From Cytobacillus oceanisediminis (GTDB lineage Bacteria > Bacillota > Bacilli > Bacillales > Cytobacillaceae), in NCBI RefSeq assembly GCF_004366035.1, contig NZ_SOEE01000001.1, forward strand, positions 496,001-560,000: 64,000 nucleotides of DNA, given 5' to 3'. The translations under genes and the position numbers were made by a program. The notes below the pieces were generated by a model. The model had not been told where the DNA came from. It did no database searches and saw nothing but the letters and a program-made list of their open reading frames with translations. Below are positions 1 through 8,095 of the stretch, piece by piece. Position 1 is the stretch's first letter, and every line of letters begins with the position of its first letter.

Positions 1-566
1 TTATTTAAATCATCAAGCATCTCGTAGAAAGACTGGACATTTTTTACATCTACGCCTACTGTGGGTTCATCCAATATTAATAATTTTGGATCGCTTACCA
101 ATGCGCGTGCAATGAAAACACGCTGCTGCTGCCCGCCTGAAAGCTCGCCTATATTGCGTCCGGCAAACTCTTGCATGCCAACTGATTCAATAGCGTGCAG
201 AACTTTTGCCTGATCGGCCTTGCCCATAAATTTAAAAAGACCCAGCTTCTTTGTAAGGCCGCTTGAAACGACTTCAAAGACCGTTGCCGGGAATCCTGTG
301 TTAAATGAATTTGCCTTTTGAGAAACAAACCCAATGTTCTGCCAATCCTTAAAGCGGCTTATTTCCTGGCCAAACAGTTTGACGCTCCCCTTCTGCACTT
401 TAAGCAAATTCAGGATAAGCTTTAGCAGGGTTGATTTTCCCGAACCATTCGGCCCGACGATTCCGAGGAAATCTCCTGAATTAATGGTCAGATTAATATC
501 CTCAAGGACATTTTCTTTCTCATATCTATAAGAAACATGATTTATTTCAATAATTGGCTGTGCCAT
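1..566 (-). CDS. znuC: Zinc-type ABC transporter ATP-binding protein, 3' end cut by window edge
   Basis: This is the ATPase subunit of a metal ABC importer; the C-terminus lies beyond the left edge, so about 188 codons are visible. The Walker A motif GPNGSGKST sits near residues 38-46, the signature LSGGQQQR and Walker B LLILDEP follow, and the D-loop region reads TVGVD. These features fit the ZnuC/AdcC/MntB group. The ATG at 566 has AAGGTGAT just upstream. A half-perfect Zur-like palindrome lies directly upstream, which favours zinc over manganese as substrate. In related Bacilli a permease and zur follow, but those lie outside this window. Family assignment is firm; the metal is inferred. 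Confidence 0.85.
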   Translation of the reverse strand, partial: MAQPIIEINHVSYRYEKENVLEDINLTINSGDFLGIVGPNGSGKSTLLKLILNLLKVQKGSVKLFGQEISRFKDWQNIGFVSQKANSFNTGFPATVFEVVSSGLTKKLGLFKFMGKADQAKVLHAIESVGMQEFAGRNIGELSGGQQQRVFIARALVSDPKLLILDEPTVGVDVKNVQSFYEMLDDLN

Positions 567-582
567 TTTTATCACCTTACAT

Positions 583-602
583 ATTAAGAATCATTACGAT
601 TT
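583..602. promoter_or_regulatory. Candidate Zur box
   Basis: The right half ATTACGATTT equals the half-site of the known Bacillus Zur operator (AATCGTAAT-n-ATTACGATT). The left half, ATTAAGAAT, matches at about five of nine positions. It lies 17-36 bp upstream of the ABC ATPase start, where a repressor would block transcription. Only the right half is strong, so this is a candidate. Confidence 0.5.
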
Positions 603-725
603 ACTAACACAGTATACAGGAACCTGCATTTAAAGTAAAGGTACATGCTTATTTATCGGCATTTCAAAACTTATTGTCACTATTCACATTCTTAACTCAT
701 AAAGTACTGAGGAGGAGTGATGAAC

Positions 726-980
726 ATGAAAATATTCGAAAACATCATTAATCACAAACTAAGCAATATTACAGCAGACGAATTATTAAAATATGGAGAG
801 CAGTTCAACATCAGGATTACAAAAGCACAGGCGCAAAAAATTGCAGACCATTTGAGAGGCAAGCAAGTAAATATCTTTGATGATCGGGAACGGACAAAAA
901 TAATAAAAGAAATAGCCAGGATTGCCGGCCCGGAAACAGCAAGAGAAGTAAACAGGCTGTTTTTGCAATTTACAAAATAG
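726..980 (+). CDS. yqfT: YqfT family protein (DUF2624)
   Basis: A small, charged, largely helical protein of 84 residues that resembles B. subtilis YqfT (DUF2624), which has no known function. It carries no membrane segment or signal peptide. Three in-frame starts exist (GTG 717, ATG 720, ATG 726). The ribosome site GGAGGAG at 711-717 is spaced correctly only for ATG 726. The gene is divergent from the zinc ABC ATPase and convergent with nfo, and shares a bidirectional terminator with nfo. Confidence 0.75.
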   Translation: MKIFENIINHKLSNITADELLKYGEQFNIRITKAQAQKIADHLRGKQVNIFDDRERTKIIKEIARIAGPETAREVNRLFLQFTK

Positions 981-1011
981 GACTTAGCTTCTAATACTTA
1001 ATTTCTCATGC

Positions 1012-1044
1012 AAAAAGCTGTGCAAACTCGGGCACAGCTTTTTA
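1012..1044. terminator. Bidirectional rho-independent terminator between yqfT and nfo
   Basis: The arms AAAAGCTGTGC and GCACAGCTTTT surround a short loop, with A and T runs on both flanks, so it can end both convergent transcripts. Confidence 0.85.
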
Positions 1045-1050
1045 TTATGG

Positions 1051-1944
1051 TTATCCAGCCGTAATGGCTTCTAATAGATTTTCATTGAATTCCTGGCTGC
1101 GCAGCATATTAATTTCATGCTTATAAGGCGCTTTTTTATTGTTTTTATCTTCGCCAACATAAGGAGTCTCCAGAATTTTAGGGATATCCTGTAATTGCGG
1201 ATGATGAACAATGCAGTTTAACGCACTGAAGCCAATGTGGCCAAATCCGATATTCGCATGACGGTCTTTACGCATTCCGCGCTCATTCTTACTGTCATTA
1301 ATATGGAGCACTTTCAGGCGATCAAGACCAATAATCTTATCGAATTCTTCCAACACACCATCGAAATCATTCACAATATCATATCCTGCATCATGCGTAT
1401 GGCAAGTATCAAAGCATACAGATAAATGGTTGTTATAATTGACTCCCTCTATGATCATAGCCAGCTCTTCAAAGGATTTCCCGCACTCCGAGCCTTTTCC
1501 GGCCATGGTTTCAAGTGCGATCTGCACATTTTCTTCGCCATTTAGGACTTCATTCAAGCCCTCCACGATTTTTTTGATGCCGGCCTCTGTTCCTGCTCCT
1601 ACATGTGCACCTGGATGAAGAACAATCTGTTTAGCTCCAATCGCTTCGGTGCGGTCGATTTCAGAGCGAAGGAAATTAACGCCTAATTCAAATGTTGAAG
1701 GATTTGAAGTATTTCCGATATTGATAATATAAGGAGCATGTACAACAATATCAGTAATCCCGTTCTCTGCCATATGCTTCAGCCCGGCCTCAATGTTCAG
1801 ATCTTCGATTTTTTTTCTTCTTGTGTTTTGAGGGGCTCCTGTATAGATCATAAATGTATTGGAGCCATATGAAACAGCTTCTTCACTTGCTGCTAAAAGC
1901 ATTTTTTTTCCACTCATGGAAACATGTGATCCAATTTTCAGCAT
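1051..1944 (-). CDS. nfo: Deoxyribonuclease IV (endonuclease IV)
   Basis: An AP endonuclease of the Nfo family: it cleaves DNA 5' of abasic sites in base-excision repair and needs three zinc ions. The 297-residue length is normal. Zinc-ligand motifs are visible in order: [45 protein letters not shown] and DRHANIG. The ATG at 1944 is preceded by a GA-rich ribosome site. In B. subtilis this gene (yqfS) is made in the spore with ykoV/ligD partners elsewhere; the neighbourhood here is the same. Confidence 0.96.
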   Translation of the reverse strand: MLKIGSHVSMSGKKMLLAASEEAVSYGSNTFMIYTGAPQNTRRKKIEDLNIEAGLKHMAENGITDIVVHAPYIINIGNTSNPSTFELGVNFLRSEIDRTEAIGAKQIVLHPGAHVGAGTEAGIKKIVEGLNEVLNGEENVQIALETMAGKGSECGKSFEELAMIIEGVNYNNHLSVCFDTCHTHDAGYDIVNDFDGVLEEFDKIIGLDRLKVLHINDSKNERGMRKDRHANIGFGHIGFSALNCIVHHPQLQDIPKILETPYVGEDKNNKKAPYKHEINMLRSQEFNENLLEAITAG

Positions 1945-2002
1945 GACGATACCTCTCCCTTTAATATTTCTTTTAAAAATTGTTTTACTTATAAAGCATG
2001 CC

Positions 2003-2125
2003 TGGTTTCCACTGCATGCATTTGCTTTCCGCGGGGAGGAACGAGAGCCTCCCCGGCTCCGCTTGGGGGTCTCTCACTCCCTCTGCTCCAATCAACGCAG
2101 TGGTTAAGACGAGTTAGCCTGTCAG
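2003..2125. repeat. Interspersed non-coding repeat, family A copy 1
   Basis: GC-rich intergenic block with CTTTCCGCGGGGAGG, GCCTCCCCGG, GGGGGTCTC and TGCTCCAATCAAC. It matches the intergenic blocks near 33.65 kb and 43.38 kb, including the tail after AATCAAC shared with the 43 kb copy. It lies between nfo and cshB and has no reading frame of note. Confidence 0.75.
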
Positions 2126-2147
2126 AAATCTTGCAAAAACCCTTTAT

Positions 2148-3458
2148 TTATTTACGCTTTATTCTTCTTTCGCGTTTTTTTATTTTATCCATTTCCCATT
2201 TCATTTTCTTTTTATAGCCTGGTTTTACTTTTTTTGGTTTTTTTACTAGTGATGCGGCTTTTTTATCGATGTCATTTGTTTGTTTCTGTCTTGTTTTTCT
2301 CTTATTGCGATTATCCAGGTCTGTCCATTCACCATTTTGCAGATCTTTGTGCTGGAATTCTAATCCCATTTTTTCAAGTCTGTTTAATGCATCTTCATCT
2401 GAAGTCTCGTACACCGTTACAGCAATTCCCGAGAATCCAGCACGCGCTGTCCGGCCAACCCGGTGTATATAAAAATCAAGATCTGTCGGAAGTTCATAGT
2501 TGATTACATGGCTGATTCCCTGTATGTCAATGCCCCGGGCTGCCAGGTCTGTTGCCACAATATATTGAAACTCGAGATCGAGAATCTGCTTCATCATTTT
2601 CTTTCGCTCACGAGGGTTAAGGTCTCCGTGAATCCGTCCGACTTTTAGGCCTTTGCTGATTAATCCGTCTGCCACTTCATCTGCCTTTTTCTTGGTGTTG
2701 GTAAAAACAATGGCTAAGTAAGGATTTAAAGAAGTCAATGCTTGATAGACAAGTTCCACTTTGTTCCGATGCCTGGACGGCAAAAGCCAGTGCTCGATAT
2801 TAGCTGCAGCTGCCTGCTTCGGCTCAACGTGAACATACTTTGGATTTTCCATATATTTCTTCAAAAAAGGCTTTAGCTTCTCTGGAATGGTAGCTGAGAA
2901 CACTAGCATCTGCAGCTTTTCCGGCATCCTTGCTGCAATCTGATCAACATCTTCAATGAATCCCATATCAAGCATTAAATCAGCTTCATCCACAATAAGA
3001 ATTTCTGCGGTATGCACAAACAGCGCATGTTCCTTTACCAGGTCATTAATTCTTCCAGGGGTCCCTACAACCACATGAGGCTGTCTTTTCAGTTTTTCAA
3101 TCGTTCTTTGCTTATCTGTTCCGCCGATATAGCAGCGGGCAGTTATCTCTTCTCCTTCAGGACAATGCTCTGTAACTTTGAGAATTTCATGATAAATCTG
3201 GTTGGCCAGCTCACGTGTCGGTGCCGTAATAATGGCCTGAACCTCCTGGCGGGATGGATCAACTTTTTGAAGAATAGGCAGTACGTATGAATGAGTCTTT
3301 CCTGTCCCTGTCTGTGACTGGCCAATGGCGCTTTCACCCTTCAGCACTGCAGGGATCATTCTTTCCTGAATTTCTGTCGGCTCAAAAAAGCCAAAGTCTT
3401 TAACCGCTTCTATAATAAATGGCTTTAAATTAAATCGGTCAAATTTCGTTTCGTTCAT
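2148..3458 (-). CDS. cshB: DEAD-box RNA helicase CshB
   Basis: ATP-dependent RNA helicase of 436 residues, close to CshB of B. subtilis (438). Motifs in order: Q-motif region FGFFEPTEIQ, motif I SQTGTGKT, Ia PTRELANQ, GTPGRI, II VDEADLMLD, III FSATIP, and VI HRVGRTARAG. A lysine/arginine-rich tail of about 50 residues follows. CshB acts in ribosome assembly and mRNA handling in the cold. Start ATG 3458 has GAGGAG eight bases upstream; an ATG five codons earlier has no such site. It is a single gene with its own leader. Confidence 0.93.
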   Translation of the reverse strand: MNETKFDRFNLKPFIIEAVKDFGFFEPTEIQERMIPAVLKGESAIGQSQTGTGKTHSYVLPILQKVDPSRQEVQAIITAPTRELANQIYHEILKVTEHCPEGEEITARCYIGGTDKQRTIEKLKRQPHVVVGTPGRINDLVKEHALFVHTAEILIVDEADLMLDMGFIEDVDQIAARMPEKLQMLVFSATIPEKLKPFLKKYMENPKYVHVEPKQAAAANIEHWLLPSRHRNKVELVYQALTSLNPYLAIVFTNTKKKADEVADGLISKGLKVGRIHGDLNPRERKKMMKQILDLEFQYIVATDLAARGIDIQGISHVINYELPTDLDFYIHRVGRTARAGFSGIAVTVYETSDEDALNRLEKMGLEFQHKDLQNGEWTDLDNRNKRKTRQKQTNDIDKKAASLVKKPKKVKPGYKKKMKWEMDKIKKRERRIKRK

Positions 3459-3777
3459 ATTAAAACTCCTCAATTATTCAGATTCACCCCTGTTCAGGCT
3501 GCATCCGAAACATATATTAGTGAAGTAAGATCTACTAGCATCAACTGACAACTTGCTGGTTCCGAGCTTTTCTTACATCCTGTTATTATAATAAAGTTTC
3601 CTGGAAATAACCACTCATACAGGCATTTATATTTTTATGATAAGCTTTTTGGGCGATTTTAATAAATAAATTAGTTTCTTCTGCTTTATGCCTAAACCAA
3701 AATGGGATAAAAGCATACTTTATTATATGAAATTTTATTAAGAAGCAGAAATGTGCAAAGAAAGGAGGCCAATAGAT
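3459..3777. other. Intergenic region between divergent cshB and yqfQ
   Basis: About 320 bp without a gene. A TATAAT hexamer on the minus strand (3585-3590) would give cshB an untranslated leader of roughly 120 nt. A sigma-K-like promoter for yqfQ lies at 3696-3722. No repeat or hairpin of note was seen. Confidence 0.6.
3696..3722 (+). promoter_or_regulatory. Sigma-K-like promoter upstream of yqfQ
   Basis: AC at 3696-3697, then exactly 16 bases, then CATACTTTA at 3714-3722. This matches the sigma-K consensus AC-N16/17-CATAnnnTA. It lies 55 bp upstream of the yqfQ start. Expression in the mother cell late in sporulation is inferred. Confidence 0.5.
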
Positions 3778-4350
3778 ATGATGCCAGGATCAAGACCCCC
3801 TATGCGCGGAGGAATGCCTCCCCATCCTTTTATGACACCGATGCAGGGAAGACCTCCCATGGGGCCAATGATGAGCGGTCCCCCGGGAATGAAACGCGGT
3901 GGAGGCAGGGGAGGATTGCTCTCTAAAATATTGGGAAAAGGCAATGCACAGCCTGCAGCTGGAATGGGGGCAGCAAGAGCAGCAGGAGGCTCCCCCGCAG
4001 GCGGAGGAGGCATATTGCAGGCAATAAGCAATCCTTCTTCCATAAACGGCTTTTTAACGAACACTCAAAAGGTTCTAAATACAGCACAGCAAATTGGACC
4101 AATGGTTCAGCAGTATGGTCCGCTGGTCAGGAATCTTCCTGCTATGTGGAAACTTTATAGAGGTTTGAAAGATGCCCCTGAAGCTGATGAGGCTGCTTCT
4201 GAATCTAAAGAGGAATCCAATCAGACGAAAGCAGAAAAAAAGAAACCAGATTCTCAGAGCAAAAAAACCAAAAAGGCACCTGTCTCTGAAAAACCAGCCG
4301 TCAAATCATCTTCAGCAGAAGGTATTTCCAAACCGAAATTATATATTTAA
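3778..4350 (+). CDS. yqfQ: YqfQ/VrrA-like protein
   Basis: A 190-residue low-complexity protein. Residues 1-75 are rich in Gly, Pro, Met and Arg (repeated PPMGP- and MxG-like units). A short conserved core around residues 80-130 has segments such as SSINGFLTNTQKV, IGPMVQQYGPLVRNLP and WKLYRGL. The Lys/Ser/Glu-rich tail is probably disordered. This layout and its place between cshB and ispH match YqfQ of B. subtilis, called VrrA in the B. anthracis group, where the N-terminus holds variable repeats. The start ATG 3778 follows AAAGGAGG by nine bases. Function is unknown; the composition and promoter suggest a spore-layer protein. Confidence 0.8.
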   Translation: MMPGSRPPMRGGMPPHPFMTPMQGRPPMGPMMSGPPGMKRGGGRGGLLSKILGKGNAQPAAGMGAARAAGGSPAGGGGILQAISNPSSINGFLTNTQKVLNTAQQIGPMVQQYGPLVRNLPAMWKLYRGLKDAPEADEAASESKEESNQTKAEKKKPDSQSKKTKKAPVSEKPAVKSSSAEGISKPKLYI

Positions 4351-4352
4351 AG

Positions 4353-4379
4353 AAAAGGATGCTGAGGCATTCTTTTTTT
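4353..4379 (+). terminator. Terminator of yqfQ
   Basis: A hairpin with arms AAGGATGC and GCATTCTT, closed by a TGAG loop and followed by a run of T, directly after the yqfQ stop. Confidence 0.7.
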
Positions 4380-4407
4380 GCTTTTCTTTTAAGAAGAATT
4401 ACTCCTT

Positions 4408-4436
4408 TTGTAATATCGGTTTATCTCTTATATAAT
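4408..4436 (+). promoter_or_regulatory. Sigma-A promoter of ispH
   Basis: TTGTAA and TATAAT separated by exactly 17 bases, about 85 bp upstream of the ispH start. Confidence 0.8.
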
Positions 4437-4520
4437 AGAAATGCAATATGGGATTTTTCCGCAATTGAAATAGAACTCACTTCAATTCAGATATAAGCTT
4501 TCATTAGGGAGGATAAGCAG

Positions 4521-5471
4521 ATGAATGTCATAAAAATCTCTCCTCGGGGGTATTGTTACGGTGTGGTGGATGCAATGGTTATTGCCAGAAACGCTGCACT
4601 TGATCCGTCATTGCCAAGACCCATCTATATTTTGGGTATGATCGTTCATAACAAACATGTAACAGATGCTTTTGAAGAGGAAGGCATTATTACACTTGAT
4701 GGGAAAGACCGGAAAGAAATCTTAGATAAAGTCGATAAAGGCACTGTCATTTTTACAGCACATGGCATCTCGCCTGAAGTGCGTGAAGCAGCCAAACAAA
4801 AGGGCCTTGTGACAATCGATGCTACGTGCCCTGACGTAACAAGAACACATGATTTAATCAGGGAAATGGAAAAGGAAGGTTTTCAAATCATTTACATTGG
4901 CAAAAAAGGCCATCCAGAACCTGAAGGTGCAGTAGGTGTAGCTCCTCATGCAGTCCATTTAGTGCAGACCATTGAGGATGTAAATGAACTTAGCATACAG
5001 GCTGATAAAATACTGGTGACTAATCAGACTACAATGAGCCAATGGGATGTCGTACATGTGATGGATCAGATAAAGGAAAAGTATCCACACGCAGAGTTCC
5101 ACAAAGAAATCTGCATGGCTACCCAGGTGCGCCAGGAAGCTGTTGCGGAACAAGCTGGCCAGGCTGACGTTTTAATCGTTGTAGGGGATCCGAAGAGCAA
5201 TAACTCCAATCGTCTTGCACAGGTATCAGAAGAAATTGCCGGTACAAAAGCCTACCGCATTGCTGATATAACTGAACTGGATGTAAATTGGATAAAAGAT
5301 GCAACGACAGTTGCAGTCACAGCAGGAGCCTCTACACCGACACCGATCACAAAGGAAGTCATCACGTTCCTGGAACAATTTAATCCCATTGATGAATCCA
5401 CATGGTCACGCGAGAAAAAAGTGCCATTAAATAAAATACTTCCTAAAGTGAAGAAGCCTGCAAAGCTATAA
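4521..5471 (+). CDS. ispH: 4-hydroxy-3-methylbut-2-enyl diphosphate reductase (IspH)
   Basis: Last enzyme of the MEP isoprenoid pathway: it reduces HMBPP to IPP and DMAPP using a [4Fe-4S] cluster. The three cluster cysteines are at residues 12 (RGYCYGV), 103 (DATCPDV) and 198 (EICMATQ). The substrate motif TNQTTMS and the glycine-rich segment near AGASTPTP are present. Length 316 residues, as in B. subtilis YqfP. The ATG follows AGGGAGGA. The gene is monocistronic, with its own sigma-A promoter and a strong terminator. Confidence 0.97.
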   Translation: MNVIKISPRGYCYGVVDAMVIARNAALDPSLPRPIYILGMIVHNKHVTDAFEEEGIITLDGKDRKEILDKVDKGTVIFTAHGISPEVREAAKQKGLVTIDATCPDVTRTHDLIREMEKEGFQIIYIGKKGHPEPEGAVGVAPHAVHLVQTIEDVNELSIQADKILVTNQTTMSQWDVVHVMDQIKEKYPHAEFHKEICMATQVRQEAVAEQAGQADVLIVVGDPKSNNSNRLAQVSEEIAGTKAYRIADITELDVNWIKDATTVAVTAGASTPTPITKEVITFLEQFNPIDESTWSREKKVPLNKILPKVKKPAKL

Positions 5472-5473
5472 TC

Positions 5474-5510
5474 AAAAGAACCGGTCCCAATTGGAGACCG
5501 GTTCTTTTTG
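5474..5510. terminator. Bidirectional terminator between ispH and yqfO
   Basis: Perfect arms AAAAGAACCGGTC and GACCGGTTCTTTT around CCAATTGGA. It serves ispH and the convergent yqfO-trmK pair. Confidence 0.9.
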
Positions 5511-5512
5511 AG

Positions 5513-6628
5513 TCAAACAAACTTAAATGGATCTGTATGAATTTCAGAAGGGAAAATGGATACGCTATACCCTTTGTCAGAACACATCTGTACTAATTTT
5601 TGGGTAACTCCCTTTTTCATTATTTTTTCCACATTATGTCCTGGATCAACAATATTGAGGCCCATCATCATGGCATCATGTGCCACATGATAATACATGT
5701 CACCCGTAACATACACATCAGCCCCCTTCATTTTTGCTGACATGAAGTATTTATTTCCATCTCCGCCAAGAACAGCAACTTTCCTGATTTTGGATGAGAG
5801 ATCACCTACTACCCGAACCCCATCCACTTCGAGTGTACGTTTTACATGCTCTGCAAATTCCTCTAGAGTCATCTCGCTGATTTTTCCAATTTTGCCAAGC
5901 CCCAGAACTTCCCCCTTGTTTTCCAGCTTATAAATATCATAAGCAACTTCTTCATAAGGATGGTTTTTGAACATAGCCGAAAGCACTTTCTTTTCTATAT
6001 GTTCAGGATAAATGGTCTCAATGCAGACTTCTTCAACTGTCTCAAGCTTACCCTGCTGGCCGATATGCGGATTGGCCTCCCCATTAGGCTTAAACTGACC
6101 TGTTCCACGGGAGGCAAACGAACAATGACTATAATTGCCAATTGAACCTGCCCCTGCTTTCCCAAGCGCTTGCCTTAGTGACTCAGCATTTTCTTCAGGT
6201 ACAAACACAGCGAGCTTTCTCAATTCAGTTTCATATGTTGGATATAATACCTCTGTTTCGGTAAGCTTCAGTGCATCAGCAAGCATATCATTGACCCCGC
6301 CTTTGGCGATATCCAAATTGGTATGTGCTGCATATACGGCTATATCATGTTTGATAAGCTTTTCAATAATTCTTCCTGATGGAGTATCCGTTGAAATTTT
6401 TTGCAGCGGCCTGTAGATTAGCGGATGATGAGCAATAATCAGCTGTACCTTCTTTTCAATTGCCTCATCAACGACTTCTTCCAGCACATCAAGGGCAATC
6501 ATGACATTTTCGACGGGGGTGTTAAGCCTGCCAATCTGGAGGCCGATTTTGTCTCCTTCCATCGCATATCCTTTTGGGGAGAACTGCTCAAATAATTGGA
6601 TAATTTCATGTCCATTTATTTTTTTCAC
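5513..6628 (-). CDS. yqfO: NIF3-like protein YqfO (DUF34), with inserted domain
   Basis: A 371-residue NIF3/DUF34 family protein. The metal-site motifs are split in two: LIIAHHPLIY and YAAHTNLD in the N-terminal half, and GGDGNKY, YVTGDMYYH and HNVEK in the C-terminal half. About 130 residues between them form a PII-like insert, typical of Bacillus YqfO. Similar proteins have been linked to GTP cyclohydrolase I-type folds, but the reaction is not settled. The start is GTG 6628 with GAGGAGG ten bases upstream, overlapping the trmK stop as GTGA. The two genes are translationally coupled. Confidence 0.9.
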   Translation of the reverse strand: MKKINGHEIIQLFEQFSPKGYAMEGDKIGLQIGRLNTPVENVMIALDVLEEVVDEAIEKKVQLIIAHHPLIYRPLQKISTDTPSGRIIEKLIKHDIAVYAAHTNLDIAKGGVNDMLADALKLTETEVLYPTYETELRKLAVFVPEENAESLRQALGKAGAGSIGNYSHCSFASRGTGQFKPNGEANPHIGQQGKLETVEEVCIETIYPEHIEKKVLSAMFKNHPYEEVAYDIYKLENKGEVLGLGKIGKISEMTLEEFAEHVKRTLEVDGVRVVGDLSSKIRKVAVLGGDGNKYFMSAKMKGADVYVTGDMYYHVAHDAMMMGLNIVDPGHNVEKIMKKGVTQKLVQMCSDKGYSVSIFPSEIHTDPFKFV

Positions 6629-7332
6629 TTTTCGAGTACCTCCTCTGCCATTTTGATTTTCTCCTTCAGCTCCTGTTTTCTCTTTTCTGTTTCGCTGGAG
6701 TATGCGGCTTTACCAAGCTGCAAAAGGATTCTCTCCCAATTCTCCCTTTCACCAATCCACTTGTTTCGAAATACTTCGGATTTTTGCTCCATAAGAAACG
6801 GGCCCATCAGCAAACCTTGTTCTTTATTCTTATAAGGTTTTAAAGGCTCTCCTTTTTCAGCTGCAAGGATTTCATAAATCTTTCCGTCTTCTTCAAGAAT
6901 TTCTTCAGCGATTAGCTCCCAGCCATTTGCAATCAGCCAGGTTCTAATCGAGATGGCACTTAAATTCGGCTGGAGGATAAGCCTCTGCACAGAAGCAAGC
7001 TTCCTCTTCCCATCTTCAAGAATGCTCGCAATTAAAGCGCCTCCCATGCCCGCAATGGTTATACAGTCAACTTCACCTGGTTCAATTACTTCAAGGCCGC
7101 TGCCTTTTCTAACAGAAATCTGTTTTTCGAGCCCTTCCATTTTCACCTGTTTTTTGGCTGATTGAAACGGCCCTTCCACCACTTCACCAGCAACAGCAAA
7201 AGGGACAATGCCTTTCTTTACTGCGTAGCATGGCAAATACGCATGATCTGAGCCTATATCAGCAACTCGTGAGCCAGGTGGGATATAATTTGTTACAGCT
7301 TCAAGCCGATTTGATAATTTCTCTGTATTCAT
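6625..7332 (-). CDS. trmK: tRNA (adenine-N1-)-methyltransferase TrmK (m1A22)
   Basis: SAM-dependent methyltransferase that makes m1A at position 22 of tRNAs in Gram-positive bacteria. Residues 1-160 form a Rossmann fold with VADIGSDHAYLP (motif I), DCITIAGMGG and LILQPN. A C-terminal coiled-coil region with many Glu and Lys residues (about 190-235) follows, as in B. subtilis YqfN/TrmK. Length 235 residues. It is the first gene of a two-gene unit with yqfO. Confidence 0.93.
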   Translation of the reverse strand: MNTEKLSNRLEAVTNYIPPGSRVADIGSDHAYLPCYAVKKGIVPFAVAGEVVEGPFQSAKKQVKMEGLEKQISVRKGSGLEVIEPGEVDCITIAGMGGALIASILEDGKRKLASVQRLILQPNLSAISIRTWLIANGWELIAEEILEEDGKIYEILAAEKGEPLKPYKNKEQGLLMGPFLMEQKSEVFRNKWIGERENWERILLQLGKAAYSSETEKRKQELKEKIKMAEEVLEK

Positions 7333-7446
7333 TCTGTCACCACTTATATATGTATTGTAACAAGCGCAGAGCGCCTGCCTATCTGCTCCTCTTGAGAGAA
7401 AAGCTAAAAAGCTATCGTAATTTGCGACAGCCTCTCTTATAGTATA

Positions 7447-7480
7447 AAAAAAGTCCTTTACATATGCAAAGGACTTTCAT
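7447..7480 (-). terminator. Terminator of cccA
   Basis: Arms AAAGTCCTTT and AAAGGACTTT around an eight-base loop, with seven T residues following on the minus strand, just past the cccA stop. Confidence 0.85.
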
Positions 7481-7488
7481 TATAGGTA

Positions 7489-7854
7489 TTACTTAAGGCC
7501 TGCTAACCATTCAGCCATTTCGGCAGCTTTGTCTTGAGGCACTAATCCTGGAGGCATTGAGCCTTTACCGTTTACTACGATATTTGCGATTTCATCTTGT
7601 GATAAACGATCGCCTACACCTGTTAGTGCAGGACCAACTCCACCTTGATACTGGTCACCGTGACATCCGATACAGCTCTTCTGATAAATTTCTTCAGGGG
7701 TTGCAGCTGCAGTTTCTTCAGTTTCAGCACCGCCGCCTTCCTGTTCTTTAGCAAGCTCTTCCATATCGCCAAGACCTTTAAAAGAAACAAGGAACATTGC
7801 TACCACACCAAAAACCATAATTAACACAAATGGAATGATTGGATTGCGATTCAT
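7489..7854 (-). CDS. cccA: Cytochrome c-550 (membrane-anchored)
   Basis: A 121-residue class I cytochrome c. One uncleaved N-terminal helix (about residues 6-25) anchors it in the membrane. An acidic, Ala/Gly linker follows, and the heme domain carries C61-IG-C-H65 with a likely axial methionine in GSMPPG near residue 98. It carries electrons in the respiratory chain on the outer face of the membrane. Its position downstream of sigA agrees with B. subtilis cccA. Start ATG 7854 has AAGGGAGG upstream. It appears monocistronic. Confidence 0.95.
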   Translation of the reverse strand: MNRNPIIPFVLIMVFGVVAMFLVSFKGLGDMEELAKEQEGGGAETEETAAATPEEIYQKSCIGCHGDQYQGGVGPALTGVGDRLSQDEIANIVVNGKGSMPPGLVPQDKAAEMAEWLAGLK

Positions 7855-7980
7855 GATTTAACCTCCCTTATGTAAGCACATTCAGTTTAAGTAAGTATAC
7901 AAACAATCTCTATTTTACTTTAAAAAAGTCAGAAGGAAAAGCCCTATTGTAAACTTTGTCAAATCTTGTTCATAAAATGG

Positions 7981-8013
7981 ACAAAAACTCCGACCTGAGG
8001 GTGGAGTTTTTGT
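7981..8013 (-). terminator. Terminator after the acyl-CoA dehydrogenase gene
   Basis: Perfect arms ACAAAAACTCC and GGAGTTTTTGT with an 11-base loop. The A and T tracts are inside the stem, so it could work on either strand; the only gene running into it is the dehydrogenase. Confidence 0.65.
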
Positions 8014-8095
8014 CATTCATATTATTGGGTTCATAATAAATTTAGCGGGTAGCCATACAAAAACAAAGTTGCATACTGTTTCGTATTCAGTGTGT

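Noticed and set aside
1859..2107. 82-codon plus-strand frame across the nfo start and the repeat
   Set aside because: It runs antisense to nfo and through the non-coding repeat; no start signal.
3738..4064. Pro/Ile-rich minus-strand frame of 108 codons opposite yqfQ
   Set aside because: It is the antisense shadow of the repetitive Gly/Pro-rich part of yqfQ; no ribosome site.
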